Positions 1 through 6,245 are shown, numbered from the stretch's first letter. The stretch: DNA of 7,511 nucleotides from Pseudomonadota bacterium (GCA_021791235.1 JAJYXA010000508.1:1-7511); one strand, 5' to 3'. The notes: generated by a model not told the origin, from the sequence alone. Numbers and translations: made by a program.

Positions 1-329
1 TGGTGACCGCGCCCTTCATCAACCCCGCTCAGGTCGAACTGCCCAGCGTCGGCAAGACTTCGCAGACCCCGGCGCAGCCGCTCGAAGTCATCATCAGGGA
101 GTCGGGCGAATATGTGCTGAAAAACCGTGCCGCGGCGGGCGACGAGCGGGTGGTGGCGAAGTCGGCGCTGGCGGCGGAAATCGCCGCGCTGCACCGCGCC
201 CTGCCGGATCAGCCGGTGGTCATCGCGGCCGACAAGAATGTCCGCTACGAGGAAGTGATGAGCACGATGGCGCTCCTGCAACGGTTGCAGATCACCCGCA
301 TCGGACTGCTCGCCCGCCCCGCGCCATGA
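1..329 (+). CDS. tolR: TolR, ExbD/TolR-family proton-channel protein, C-terminal part (5' end outside the window)
   Basis: TolR is the ExbD-like partner of TolQ in the inner-membrane proton channel that energises TolA. About 108 residues are visible, starting at a valine codon just inside the window that is internal to the gene, so the N-terminal tail, the transmembrane helix and its proton-carrying aspartate (about 30 residues by comparison with the family) are missing. The visible part is the periplasmic domain. It opens with a proline-containing stretch (APFINPAQVELPS) and ends with the helix-strand pattern NVRYEEVMSTMALLQRL followed by ITRIGLL, typical of ExbD/TolR C-termini. The stop codon overlaps the tolA start in an ATGA, implying translational coupling. 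The tol context favours TolR over ExbD from a TonB system. Confidence 0.93.
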   Translation, partial: VTAPFINPAQVELPSVGKTSQTPAQPLEVIIRESGEYVLKNRAAAGDERVVAKSALAAEIAALHRALPDQPVVIAADKNVRYEEVMSTMALLQRLQITRIGLLARPAP

Positions 330-1144
330 ACGTTCCGGCAGACGCGCCCTTCGTCTCCCGTCCCGTCCCCAGGCTCGCAGCCGGCGCTTTGGCGCTGGGC
401 GTGCATCTGCTGTTCGTGCTGCTGCTGGTGTTCGGCGTGTCGTGGCAGACCCAACACCCCGCGCCGGTGATGGTCGACGTGTGGGAATCGTTGCCGCCCG
501 CCGCGGTGAAGCCGCCCGGGCCGGAGCCGGTCAAGCCCGTACCCGCACCCGAACCGGTGGCGAAGGAACCGCCGCCGCCCAAGGCCCCCGACATTGCGCT
601 GGAAAGGAAAAAGGCCGAGGCCGAGCGCCAGAAAAAATTGCAGGCCATCCAGGCGGCCGAAGAAAAAGCCCGCGCCGAAGCGGAAAAGGCGGCACGCGAA
701 AAGCAACTGGCCGAACGGAAAAAACGCGAACTGCTGCGGCAGATGGAAGACGAGGAACTGATACGGCGGATGGCGGACGAGGAGGCTGCCAACCGGGCGC
801 GCCTGGCGAAGCAGGCCGAAGCGCGCGCGGCCGCCGGCAAGCGGCAGGCCGAAGTGGCGAGCGCGATCGGGCAGTACCGCGACCTGATCAGCGCCACGGT
901 GCGCGGCAACACCCGCCTGCCCGACAACCTGACCGGCAATCCCGAGGTGCGCTGCCTGGTGAAGCTGCTGCCCACCGGGGAAGTCCTGAACGTGCGCGTG
1001 ACGAAATCGAGCGGCAACGTGGCGTACGACGAGGCGGTGGTGCGCGCCATCGAAAAATCGTCGCCGTTGCCGCTGCCGGGCGATCGTGATGCGCGTGCCG
1101 CGTTCGTTCCGGAACTTTCTTTCGTCCATCGCCCCAAACAGTGA
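326..1144 (+). CDS. tolA: TolA, inner-membrane anchored energy-transducing protein of the Tol-Pal system
   Basis: TolA spans the periplasm and passes energy from TolQR to TolB-Pal at the outer membrane. The 272 residues show the three-part TolA layout. There is one transmembrane helix at about 17-38 near a short cytoplasmic tail. A proline-rich segment (about 56-88) leads into a long Lys/Glu/Ala/Arg helix (about 89-176). A TonB/TolA-like C-terminal domain (about 180-270) includes EVRCLVKLLPTGEVLNVRV and a conserved DEAVVRAIEKSSPLPLP. In E. coli TolA the helix carries a Ser-x3-His pair used for contact with TolQR. Here His27 is present, but the residue four before it is Ala23, if the helices are aligned correctly. 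No Shine-Dalgarno sequence precedes the ATG, which overlaps the tolR stop, so coupled translation is likely. The central helix is shorter than that of E. coli TolA (421 residues), as is common outside enterics. Confidence 0.95.
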   Translation: MNVPADAPFVSRPVPRLAAGALALGVHLLFVLLLVFGVSWQTQHPAPVMVDVWESLPPAAVKPPGPEPVKPVPAPEPVAKEPPPPKAPDIALERKKAEAERQKKLQAIQAAEEKARAEAEKAAREKQLAERKKRELLRQMEDEELIRRMADEEAANRARLAKQAEARAAAGKRQAEVASAIGQYRDLISATVRGNTRLPDNLTGNPEVRCLVKLLPTGEVLNVRVTKSSGNVAYDEAVVRAIEKSSPLPLPGDRDARAAFVPELSFVHRPKQ

Positions 1145-1278
1145 CGTGGTCGTTGCCGACTCGTCGGCCCTACCATCGCGGCCCGCCCCTTGCGGGCAAG
1201 GTTTTGCGCCGCGCCGGCCGCCGCGCCGACCGGCCCGTCATGCCGGCCATGTTAAACTTGTCCCCCAATCAAGCACAT

Positions 1279-2574
1279 ATGATCGAGATTTTCGCTCCCA
1301 TGCTGCGTGCCGTCCTGCTGTTTCCCCTGTTGTGCCTGGCCTTGCTGAGCGCGCCGTTTTCCGCGCGCGCCGCGATGGAGATCCAGGTGGTCGGCGGTGC
1401 GGCCAACAAGATCGCGTTGGCGATGGTGCCGTTTCAGGCGGCAGCGGGGCAGCCAACCCCGGCGCTGACCGAAATCGCGGGAGACGATCTCGAACGCAGC
1501 GGTCAATTCAGGCGGGTGGGCGTCGACGGCGCGCAGCAGCCGTACGCCCCCGCGCAGGTCGACTACGGCGTCTGGCGCGGGAAGGGCGCGGACGCGCTGG
1601 TGATCGGCCAGGTGGCGGCGCTGCCCGGCGGCCGCTTCGAAGTCCGCTTCTACCTGCTGGATGCGGTCAAGCGGACGCAGCTTGCGGCCTTCAGCTACAC
1701 CATTTCAGCGGCGCAGTGGCGCGCCACGGCCCACCAGATCGCCGACGTCGTCCATGAAAAGCTGACCGGTATCCGCGGCGCCTTCAGCAGCCGCATCGCC
1801 TATGTGCAGAAGCAGGGCAAGCGGTATGAGCTGCGGGTGGCCGATGCCGACGGGCAAAATCCCCGCACGGTGGTACGTTCCGGCGAACCGGTGATTTCGC
1901 CGAGGTTCTCGCCCGACGGCGCGCGCATTGCGTATGTGTCGTTCGAGGACAAAAAGCCGGTGGTGTACGTGCAGTCGCTGCGGGACGGAAGCCGCCGCAA
2001 GGTCGCGGCGTTCAAGGGTTCCAATTCGGCCCCGGCCTGGGCGCCCGACGGCCGGCGTCTGGCCGTGGTGCTGACGCGCGACGACGCTTCGCAGATTTAT
2101 CTGATCAATGCCGACGGCAGCGGGCTCGCCCGCCTGACCCGCGGCGGCAATCTCGACACCGAGCCGGTGTTCTCGCCCGACGGGCAGACCCTCTACTTCA
2201 CGTCCGATCGCGGCGGCAGCGCGCAGATTTACCAGGTTCCGGCCGGCGGCGGCGAGCCCCGGCGGGTGAGCTTCAACGGCAGTTACAATGTTTCTCCCGC
2301 GATCAGTCCGGATGGCCGGTATCTGGCCTATATCAGCCGCGATGAGGGGCGCTTCAGGGTGGTCCTGCACGAACTGGCCTCGGGCCAGATCCGCGTGCTG
2401 ACCGACACCGCGCGCGACGAATCGCCCAGTTTCGCGCCGAACGGCCAGGCGGTGCTGTATGCCACCGTGCAGGGCGGGCGCGGAATCCTCGGCACGGTGA
2501 GCCTGGATGGCAAGACCCGTGCGCGTCTGTCGGAATCGGGGGTGGACGCCCGCGAGCCGGCCTGGGGGCCATAG
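1279..2574 (+). CDS. tolB: TolB, periplasmic beta-propeller protein of the Tol-Pal system
   Basis: TolB is a soluble periplasmic protein that binds Pal and is contacted by TolA. From this ATG it has 431 residues, normal for the family. Residues 1-31 form a signal peptide: a hydrophobic core, then A-R-A with likely cleavage before AMEIQVV. The N-terminal alpha/beta domain covers about 34-165. The six-bladed propeller follows and is marked by repeated S/A-P-D/N-G motifs near residues 211, 256, 299, 343 and 386 (SPDGARIAYV, APDGRRLAVV, SPDGQTLYFTSDRGG, SPDGRYLAYIS, APNGQAVLYAT). The start is uncertain. The frame is open back to 1141, but residues before 1279 do not look like a signal peptide. 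ATG 1300 (MLRAVLLF) would also give a good one. Neither has a clear Shine-Dalgarno. A gap of 134 bp separates it from tolA, longer than other gaps in the cluster. Confidence 0.94.
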   Translation: MIEIFAPMLRAVLLFPLLCLALLSAPFSARAAMEIQVVGGAANKIALAMVPFQAAAGQPTPALTEIAGDDLERSGQFRRVGVDGAQQPYAPAQVDYGVWRGKGADALVIGQVAALPGGRFEVRFYLLDAVKRTQLAAFSYTISAAQWRATAHQIADVVHEKLTGIRGAFSSRIAYVQKQGKRYELRVADADGQNPRTVVRSGEPVISPRFSPDGARIAYVSFEDKKPVVYVQSLRDGSRRKVAAFKGSNSAPAWAPDGRRLAVVLTRDDASQIYLINADGSGLARLTRGGNLDTEPVFSPDGQTLYFTSDRGGSAQIYQVPAGGGEPRRVSFNGSYNVSPAISPDGRYLAYISRDEGRFRVVLHELASGQIRVLTDTARDESPSFAPNGQAVLYATVQGGRGILGTVSLDGKTRARLSESGVDAREPAWGP

Positions 2575-2615
2575 GGAGTAGGGAACGGGTGGCTCGGGTG
2601 TAAGCCTGGACGGCC

Positions 2616-2621
2616 TATGAT
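2616..2621 (+). promoter_or_regulatory. Possible -10 element ahead of pal
   Basis: TATGAT matches the sigma-70 -10 consensus at five of six positions and lies 30 bp before the pal start, in the 77-bp gap after tolB. No convincing -35 hexamer is seen 16-18 bp upstream, which is GC-rich. An internal promoter that lets pal be made in excess of TolAB would make sense, but the match could be chance. Confidence 0.3.
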
Positions 2622-2640
2622 GAAGTGTTTTCATTCCAAA

Positions 2641-2646
2641 AGGAGA
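2641..2646 (+). promoter_or_regulatory. Shine-Dalgarno of pal, fixes its start at 2652
   Basis: AGGAGA lies 5 bases before ATG 2652 and sets that start over the in-frame ATG at 2625. The upstream ATG would place nine extra residues, some charged, before the lipoprotein signal peptide. Confidence 0.8.
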
Positions 2647-2651
2647 GACAG

Positions 2652-3206
2652 ATGAACAAGATTTTCTGGCCCATTCTGCTTGCACTGACCGTGTCCGCGT
2701 GCGGCACCACCGGCAGTACGCAGGCCACCGTCGAAGACCGTACCGGCGGCACGACCGCCGCCCCGGCGGCCAAGCCGGCCGTCGACAGCACCGGCGTGAG
2801 CGGCGCAGGCGTGGCGGGCAGCGCGCTGCCCGGCGATTCGGGCGATCCGCGCAAGAACCCGGCCAGCCCCTTGTCCAGGCGCAGCATTCATTTCGATTTC
2901 GACAGCTTCGTGGTGAAGGACGAATACCGCCCGATGCTCGAAGCGCATGCCGGTTACCTGATGTCGAAACGCGATGCGCGCGTCATCCTGCAGGGCCATG
3001 CCGACGAGCGCGGCAGCCGCGAATACAACCTGGCGCTGGGGCAGAAGCGCGCCGAAGCGGTGCGCAAGGCGCTGGCCGTGCTGGGAGTGGGCGATGCGCA
3101 GATGGAAGCGATCAGCTTCGGCGAGGAAAAGCCGCGCAACCCGGCCAGCACCGAAGAGGCGTATGCCGAAAACCGCCGCACCGATGTGGTGTATGGCGAC
3201 GAGTAA
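2652..3206 (+). CDS. pal: Pal, peptidoglycan-associated outer-membrane lipoprotein
   Basis: Pal anchors the outer membrane to peptidoglycan and is the final partner of TolB and TolA. The 184-residue product begins with a lipoprotein signal peptide ending in the lipobox V-S-A-C, so the lipidated cysteine is Cys17. A low-complexity Gly/Ala/Thr/Pro linker runs to about residue 75. An OmpA-like domain follows (about 78-184). It contains IHFDFDSF, the GHADERGSREYNLALGQKRA signature with Asp118 and Arg133 in the positions that bind diaminopimelate in this family, and the end motif ENRRTDVVY. Length and domain order are normal for Pal. A strong ribosome-binding site suggests high expression, fitting an abundant structural lipoprotein. 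Confidence 0.96.
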   Translation: MNKIFWPILLALTVSACGTTGSTQATVEDRTGGTTAAPAAKPAVDSTGVSGAGVAGSALPGDSGDPRKNPASPLSRRSIHFDFDSFVVKDEYRPMLEAHAGYLMSKRDARVILQGHADERGSREYNLALGQKRAEAVRKALAVLGVGDAQMEAISFGEEKPRNPASTEEAYAENRRTDVVYGDE

Positions 3207-3212
3207 AGTCCG

Positions 3213-4013
3213 ATGCGGCGCACCGGTCTGATTCTCGTGGGCGTGTTCGCGCTGGCCCAGCCGGCGTGGGCGCTGTTTGGCACCACCGAGCTGAGCAACC
3301 GGATGCAGGCGTTGCAGCAGCGGGTGGATGCGCTCGATGCGCGACTCGGCAAGCTGGAAGCGGCGATGCAGCAAAACCAGCAACTGCTGGATCTGCTGAA
3401 GGAGGTTGAAACGCTCAAGGCCGAAATCGCCAGAATCCGGGGTCAGGACGAAGTCCGGGGGCATCAGCTTGACACGCTGGGCAAGCGGCAGAACGACCTG
3501 TATGCCGATCTCGACCAGCGCATCGCTGAACTCGCCCGGGCGGCCAGGCCTGCGCCGGCGGACGAAGCGGCGCCCTCTGCCGTGCCCGCCGCGCAGGCCG
3601 CCGCGGCCCCGACGGGAAGCGCGCCGCAGCCCGATCCCTCGCCCGAATTGCGCAGCTACGACGCCGCGCTCGCCCTGTTCCGTGAAGCCAACTACGCGGG
3701 CGCCATCGCCGGGTTCGGCAGCTTTCTCAAGGCCCATCCCGGCAGCGAACTGGCGGCCAACGCGCAATACTGGATCGGCTATTCGTATTACGCCCTGAAG
3801 GACTACAAAACCGCGCTGGCGCATCAGCAAAAGCTGATCGCCGCCTCTCCCGCCAGTCCCAAGGTGCCCGACGCGCTGTTCAACATCGCCGCCAACCAGA
3901 TTTCACTGGACAACCTCGGCGGTGCCCGCAAGACGCTCGAAGAAATCGTTGCGAAATATCCCGGGTCCCAGGCCGCCACGCTCGCAGCACGCCGGCTGGC
4001 GGCACTCAAGTAA
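3213..4013 (+). CDS. cpoB: CpoB (YbgF), periplasmic TPR coordinator of the Tol-Pal system
   Basis: In E. coli CpoB binds TolA and PBP1B and couples outer-membrane constriction to septal peptidoglycan synthesis. The 266-residue product has a signal peptide cleaved after Ala20 (PAWA before LFGTTE). A coiled coil follows at about 25-110 (LSNRMQALQQRVDALDARLGKL and onward), the trimerising segment of the family. An Ala/Pro-rich linker spans about 111-145. The C-terminus has about three TPR repeats: around 147-180 (YDAALALFREANYAGAI), 184-217 (AQYWIGYSYYALKDYKTAL) and 220-253 (PDALFNIAANQISLDNLGGA). It starts 6 bp after the pal stop with only a weak GAG/AAAG upstream, so it is probably translated by coupling from pal. 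Confidence 0.94.
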   Translation: MRRTGLILVGVFALAQPAWALFGTTELSNRMQALQQRVDALDARLGKLEAAMQQNQQLLDLLKEVETLKAEIARIRGQDEVRGHQLDTLGKRQNDLYADLDQRIAELARAARPAPADEAAPSAVPAAQAAAAPTGSAPQPDPSPELRSYDAALALFREANYAGAIAGFGSFLKAHPGSELAANAQYWIGYSYYALKDYKTALAHQQKLIAASPASPKVPDALFNIAANQISLDNLGGARKTLEEIVAKYPGSQAATLAARRLAALK

Positions 4014-4018
4014 GTCTG

Positions 4019-4726
4019 GTGTCAGGCTCCATCACACTCCACCCGCAAGAGGCAGGCCGTGGTTGTAAAGATGCTACAGCATCAACAACCACGCTCCGTC
4101 TGACGGAAGTCTTTCTTTCCCTGCAGGGCGAAACCAGCCGCAGCGGCCTGCCGACGGTGTTCATCCGCCTGGCGGGCTGCCCGCTGCGCTGCCGCTGGTG
4201 CGACACCCCCTACAGCTTCCAGGGCGGCGAAACCGTCACCCTGAGTGCGCTGCTGGCACGGGTGGCGGAGCATGGCGTGGCGACCGTGTGCGTCACCGGC
4301 GGCGAGCCGCTGGCGCAGAAGAACTGCCTGCCCTTGCTGGCCGCGCTGTGCGACGCCGGCTATTCGGTGTCGCTCGAAACCAGCGGCGCGCTCGATGTCA
4401 GCCAGGTGGACCCGCGGGTGTCGCGCATCGTCGACATCAAGCCGCCGGCGTCCGGCGAGGACGCGCGCAACCGTTGGGAGAATATTTCCCATCTCACGCC
4501 GCACGACGAAATCAAGTTCGTGCTGGCCGACCGCGCCGACTACGAGTGGGCACGCGAGGTGCTGCGCGATCAGAAGCTCGCGCAGGTCTGCCCCATTCTG
4601 TTCTCCCCGGTGCAGGGCGAACTGCCGCCGGTGCAACTGGCGGAGTGGATTCTCGCCGACCGGCTGCCGGTGCGGATGCAGGTGCAGCTGCACAAGGTGT
4701 TGTGGGGCAACACGCCCGGCACATGA
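4019..4726 (+). CDS. queE: QueE, 7-carboxy-7-deazaguanine synthase (radical SAM)
   Basis: QueE turns 6-carboxytetrahydropterin into 7-carboxy-7-deazaguanine in the queuosine pathway, using S-adenosylmethionine, a 4Fe-4S cluster and magnesium. The QueE-type cluster motif CX3CX2C is seen as C54, C58 and C61 ([15 protein letters not shown]), followed by TGGEP at 93-97 and SLETSG near 118. The core starts at Leu26 ([13 protein letters not shown]). The annotated start is GTG 4019, giving 235 residues, somewhat longer than usual. It is the only ATG, GTG or TTG in frame before the core, lies 6 bp after the cpoB stop and has no good Shine-Dalgarno. The 25-residue extension resembles no domain, and its last third is encoded by a palindrome. 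The codon just before the core, ACG 4091, is one base from ATG, so the ancestral start may have been there. Function call is firm, start is not. Confidence 0.92.
   Translation: MSGSITLHPQEAGRGCKDATASTTTLRLTEVFLSLQGETSRSGLPTVFIRLAGCPLRCRWCDTPYSFQGGETVTLSALLARVAEHGVATVCVTGGEPLAQKNCLPLLAALCDAGYSVSLETSGALDVSQVDPRVSRIVDIKPPASGEDARNRWENISHLTPHDEIKFVLADRADYEWAREVLRDQKLAQVCPILFSPVQGELPPVQLAEWILADRLPVRMQVQLHKVLWGNTPGT
4058..4093 (+). repeat. Long imperfect palindrome at the 5' end of queE
   Basis: The outer arms CGTGGTTGT (4058-4066) and ACAACCACG (4085-4093) are perfect reverse complements. Inside them GATGC (4070-4074) pairs with GCATC (4079-4083), closing a TACA loop. The only unpaired bases in the stem are AAA (4067-4069) against A4084. 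The right arm ends exactly where the conserved QueE core begins. It could be a small palindromic insertion such as a REP-like relic, or an RNA hairpin controlling queE translation. No second copy is seen in this window. Confidence 0.7.
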
Positions 4727-5391
4727 AGCCCGCGGTCATCCTGCTCTCCGGCGGCCTGGACTCCGCCACCGTGCTCGCCATTGCGCGCGAAGCGGGCTAC
4801 GCCTGCCATGCGCTGAGCCTCGATTACGGCCAGCGCCACACCGCCGAGCTGGCCGCCGCCGCGCGCGTGGCGAAAAGTCTGGGCGCCGTCGAGCACCGGG
4901 TGATGCGGCTGGGGCTGGGCGACATCGGCGGGTCGGCGCTGACCGACGATTCCATCGCCGTGCCGGAAAGCCCGACCGCAGGCATTCCGGTCACCTATGT
5001 GCCCGCGCGCAACACCGTGATGCTGGCGCTGGCGCTCGCCTGGGCCGAGGTGCTGGGCTCGCGCGACATCTTCATCGGCGTCAATGCGGTCGACTATTCC
5101 GGCTACCCCGATTGCCGCCCCGAGTTCATCGCGGCGTTCGAGCGCATGGCCAACCTCGCCACCCGCGCCGGCGTCGAGGGCGCGCAGCTGCGCATCCATG
5201 CACCGCTGCAGCATCTGTCGAAGGTGCAGATCATCCGGCGCGGCATCGAACTCGGCGTCGACTACGCGCAGACCGTCAGCTGCTATCAGGCCGATGCCGA
5301 CGGCCGCGCCTGCGGCCTGTGCGATGCCTGCCGACTGCGCCGCCAGGGCTTCGAGCAGGCGGGGGTGGCCGACCCGACGGCGTACCGGTAA
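4723..5391 (+). CDS. queC: QueC, 7-cyano-7-deazaguanine (preQ0) synthase
   Basis: QueC converts 7-carboxy-7-deazaguanine to preQ0 with ATP and ammonia, the step directly after QueE. The 222-residue product is of normal length. The PP-loop ATP-pyrophosphatase motif SGGLDS is at residues 9-14, with SLDYGQRH at 32-39. TYVPARN at 91-97 and [16 protein letters not shown] at 120-135 are strongly QueC-like. The zinc-site cysteines are C187, C197, C200 and C203 ([18 protein letters not shown]). The ATG overlaps the queE stop in an ATGA, indicating coupled translation of consecutive enzymes. A hairpin with a G-rich loop (4697-4713) lies just before the start. queD, the preceding pathway gene, is not in the window. 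Confidence 0.96.
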   Translation: MKPAVILLSGGLDSATVLAIAREAGYACHALSLDYGQRHTAELAAAARVAKSLGAVEHRVMRLGLGDIGGSALTDDSIAVPESPTAGIPVTYVPARNTVMLALALAWAEVLGSRDIFIGVNAVDYSGYPDCRPEFIAAFERMANLATRAGVEGAQLRIHAPLQHLSKVQIIRRGIELGVDYAQTVSCYQADADGRACGLCDACRLRRQGFEQAGVADPTAYR

Positions 5392-5445
5392 GCATGTCCG
5401 CACAGCCTCTGTCGTGCTGCGGTGGGCGAAATCCGCACGCGGCAC

Positions 5446-5475
5446 TTTACCTGGCCACGCAGCTTCGGCTATAAT
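5446..5475 (+). promoter_or_regulatory. Sigma-70 promoter of tRNA-Lys
   Basis: A perfect -10 TATAAT is at 5470-5475 and a fair -35 TTTACC at 5446-5451, spaced 18 bp. The bases after the -10 (TTCGCGC) are GC-rich, as in stable-RNA promoters subject to stringent control. The tRNA begins 37 bp after the -10, so a short leader is removed from the transcript. The rest of the queC-tRNA gap (5392-5445) shows no clear terminator. Confidence 0.75.
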
Positions 5476-5488
5476 TTCGCGCTTTCGC

Positions 5489-5510
5489 GGATATGGTTTC
5501 TGCCACATCC
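5489..5510 (+). other. Hairpin in the tRNA-Lys 5' leader
   Basis: GGATATGG (5489-5496) and CCACATCC (5503-5510) pair over eight positions with one A-C mismatch and a six-base loop. It ends two bases before the mature tRNA, where RNase P would cut. It may simply be leader structure. Confidence 0.4.
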
Positions 5511-5512
5511 CT

Positions 5513-5588
5513 GGGTCGGTAGCTCAGCCGGTAGAGCAGCGGACTTTTAATCCGTTGGTCGCGAGTTCGAATCTCGCCCGACCCACCA
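5513..5588 (+). tRNA. tRNA-Lys (anticodon TTT)
   Basis: The 76-base gene folds as a full cloverleaf. The acceptor arms GGGTCGG and CCGACCC are perfectly paired, the D-loop region is TAGCTCAGCCGGTAGAGCA, and the anticodon loop CTTTTAA carries TTT at 5546-5548. The T-arm is GCGAG-TTCGAAT-CTCGC. The CCA end (5586-5588) is encoded, after discriminator A5585. It reads AAA and AAG lysine codons. UUU is not a queuosine-modified anticodon, so its position after queEC is conserved synteny rather than a functional link. tRNA 3' ends are common integration targets, which may matter for the accessory genes that follow. Confidence 0.98.
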
Positions 5589-5593
5589 AATCC

Positions 5594-5618
5594 AAAAAAA
5601 GCCACGTGAAACCGTGGC
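5594..5618 (-). terminator. Minus-strand intrinsic terminator for the antitoxin transcript
   Basis: GCCACG (5601-5606) and CGTGGC (5613-5618) form a 6-bp stem with a six-base loop. Read on the minus strand, the stem is followed by seven T's (the A run at 5594-5600). It would stop transcripts coming from the minus-strand toxin-antitoxin locus before they run into the tRNA gene. Confidence 0.65.
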
Positions 5619-5631
5619 GCTGTTTCAAATG

Positions 5632-5659
5632 AAAAGCCACGGAAAACCGTGGCTTTTTT
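5632..5659 (+). terminator. Plus-strand intrinsic terminator after tRNA-Lys
   Basis: GCCACGG (5636-5642), an AAAA loop and CCGTGGC (5647-5653) make a perfect 7-bp stem, extended by four A-T pairs, with six T's at 5654-5659. It ends the tRNA transcript. On the minus strand it also has four T's, so it may work both ways. Its T-tract overlaps the stop codon of the convergent antitoxin gene. Confidence 0.85.
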
Positions 5660-5903
5660 ACCGCTTCGCCAGATCGGTGGCCTTCGATTTGACGTCGGCA
5701 TCCAGTCGATCCAGGATGGCCAGCGCCTGCTGCACGTCGCCCTGCGCGGCCAATGTGCGGAAGCGGTTTTCAGTATCCCAGGCTGCCAGTGCCTGAGCAC
5801 TCATTTCTTCCACCAGCTTATTCACACTCAGGCCACGGCTCCGCGCCAATGACTTGAGTCGCTCAGCCGTATTGTCCGGCAAACGAACCGTTAACGTACT
5901 CAT
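5658..5903 (-). CDS. Ribbon-helix-helix antitoxin of a PIN-type toxin-antitoxin locus
   Basis: The 81-residue product starts TLTVRLPDNTAERLKSLA then RGLSVNKLVEEM. This is the strand-helix-helix pattern of CopG/Arc-type ribbon-helix-helix DNA-binding proteins, followed by a charged C-terminal part (about 45-81) that in such antitoxins wraps the toxin. Its ATG overlaps the stop of the upstream PIN-domain gene in an ATGA, so the order here is toxin first. Because that toxin is truncated, this is probably an orphan antitoxin that may or may not still be transcribed. The locus lacks its original promoter region. The family call is good, but naming a specific VapB-type subfamily is not supported. 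Confidence 0.78.
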   Translation of the reverse strand: MSTLTVRLPDNTAERLKSLARSRGLSVNKLVEEMSAQALAAWDTENRFRTLAAQGDVQQALAILDRLDADVKSKATDLAKR

Positions 5904-6208
5904 CGTGTTTTCTCCAAAAACTCAGCGGGGGTGTGCACCCGCAGCCCGTTTAACAACAACTCGCCACGGCGAATATCGCGAACGTTGTGGGTGATGATCG
6001 CCGCCGCCCCGCCTGCCATCGCCAACTCAATGAGATGGTTGTCCGCCTCGTCGGGTAAATTGGGGCGCCATCCGTAGTAGATGCTTACCCAGCGCCCAAC
6101 CCTTGCCAAGGCTGCAGGCACCTGTAACCGCTCTTTGCTGGTGGCGGCATCGGTCCAAACGGGACGCCCCGGCAAATCTTCGTATTCGAGCCAATAGTGT
6201 ATTTGGCC
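5900..6208 (-). pseudogene. PIN-domain toxin remnant, N-terminal part lost
   Basis: PIN toxins of the VapC-like type are Mg-dependent ribonucleases with four acidic active-site residues. The C-terminal part is well kept: LPDEADNHLIELAMAGGAAA, IITHNVRDI and a final VHTPAEFLEK. These give the third acidic site (in DEADNHL) and the fourth-site region (THNVRD). Upstream the frame stays open to a TAG at 6209-6211 and still reads WLEYEDLPGRPVW, a typical mid-PIN segment. The family's N-terminal strand with the first catalytic aspartate (DTN), perhaps 40-60 residues, is absent. The only standard start in frame is TTG 6173-6175, giving 91 residues against about 140 for the family. Homology ends just beside the promoter of the next toxin-antitoxin pair. 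It is most likely an inactive remnant. Confidence 0.72.
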
Positions 6209-6226
6209 CTATTTCACATGCCAGAA

Positions 6227-6245
6227 TGCACGTAAAATACGTGCA
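6227..6245 (+). promoter_or_regulatory. Palindromic operator overlapping the -10 of the vapBC-type pair
   Basis: TGCACGTA (6227-6234) and TACGTGCA (6238-6245) are perfect 8-bp inverted arms around AAA. TAAAAT (6233-6238), a five-of-six -10 match, lies in its centre. The -35 region (about 6210-6216) is weak. A dimeric ribbon-helix-helix antitoxin bound here would block RNA polymerase, the usual autoregulation of such loci. The site is 26 bp before the antitoxin start. Confidence 0.68.

Noticed and set aside
245..1176. Long open frames on the minus strand opposite tolA
   Set aside because: They are rich in Arg, Ala, Gly and Ser, show no domain, and lie opposite a well-recognised gene; this is the usual effect of high GC third positions.
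1181..1205. Hairpin GCCCGC-CCCTT-GCGGGC after tolA as a terminator
   Set aside because: The stem is followed by AAGGTTTT rather than a T-tract, and terminating inside the tol block is not expected; GC-rich stems are frequent in this DNA.
2631..3830. 399-codon open frame on the minus strand opposite pal and cpoB
   Set aside because: It crosses two confidently identified genes and their junction, and its sequence has the low-information composition of an antisense shadow.
4014..4093. preQ1 riboswitch ahead of queE
   Set aside because: Only 5 bases separate the cpoB stop from the queE GTG, and the palindrome does not show an H-type pseudoknot with the A-rich tail typical of preQ1 aptamers. A covariance-model search would settle it.
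4245..5474. Long plus-strand open frame crossing queE and queC in another frame
   Set aside because: The translation is Arg/Cys/Ala-rich without motifs, while the correct frames carry complete QueE and QueC signatures.
5563..5588. tRNA-Lys 3' end as an attachment site of an integrated island
   Set aside because: No repeat of the tRNA end and no integrase are found in the window, so integration here is not shown.
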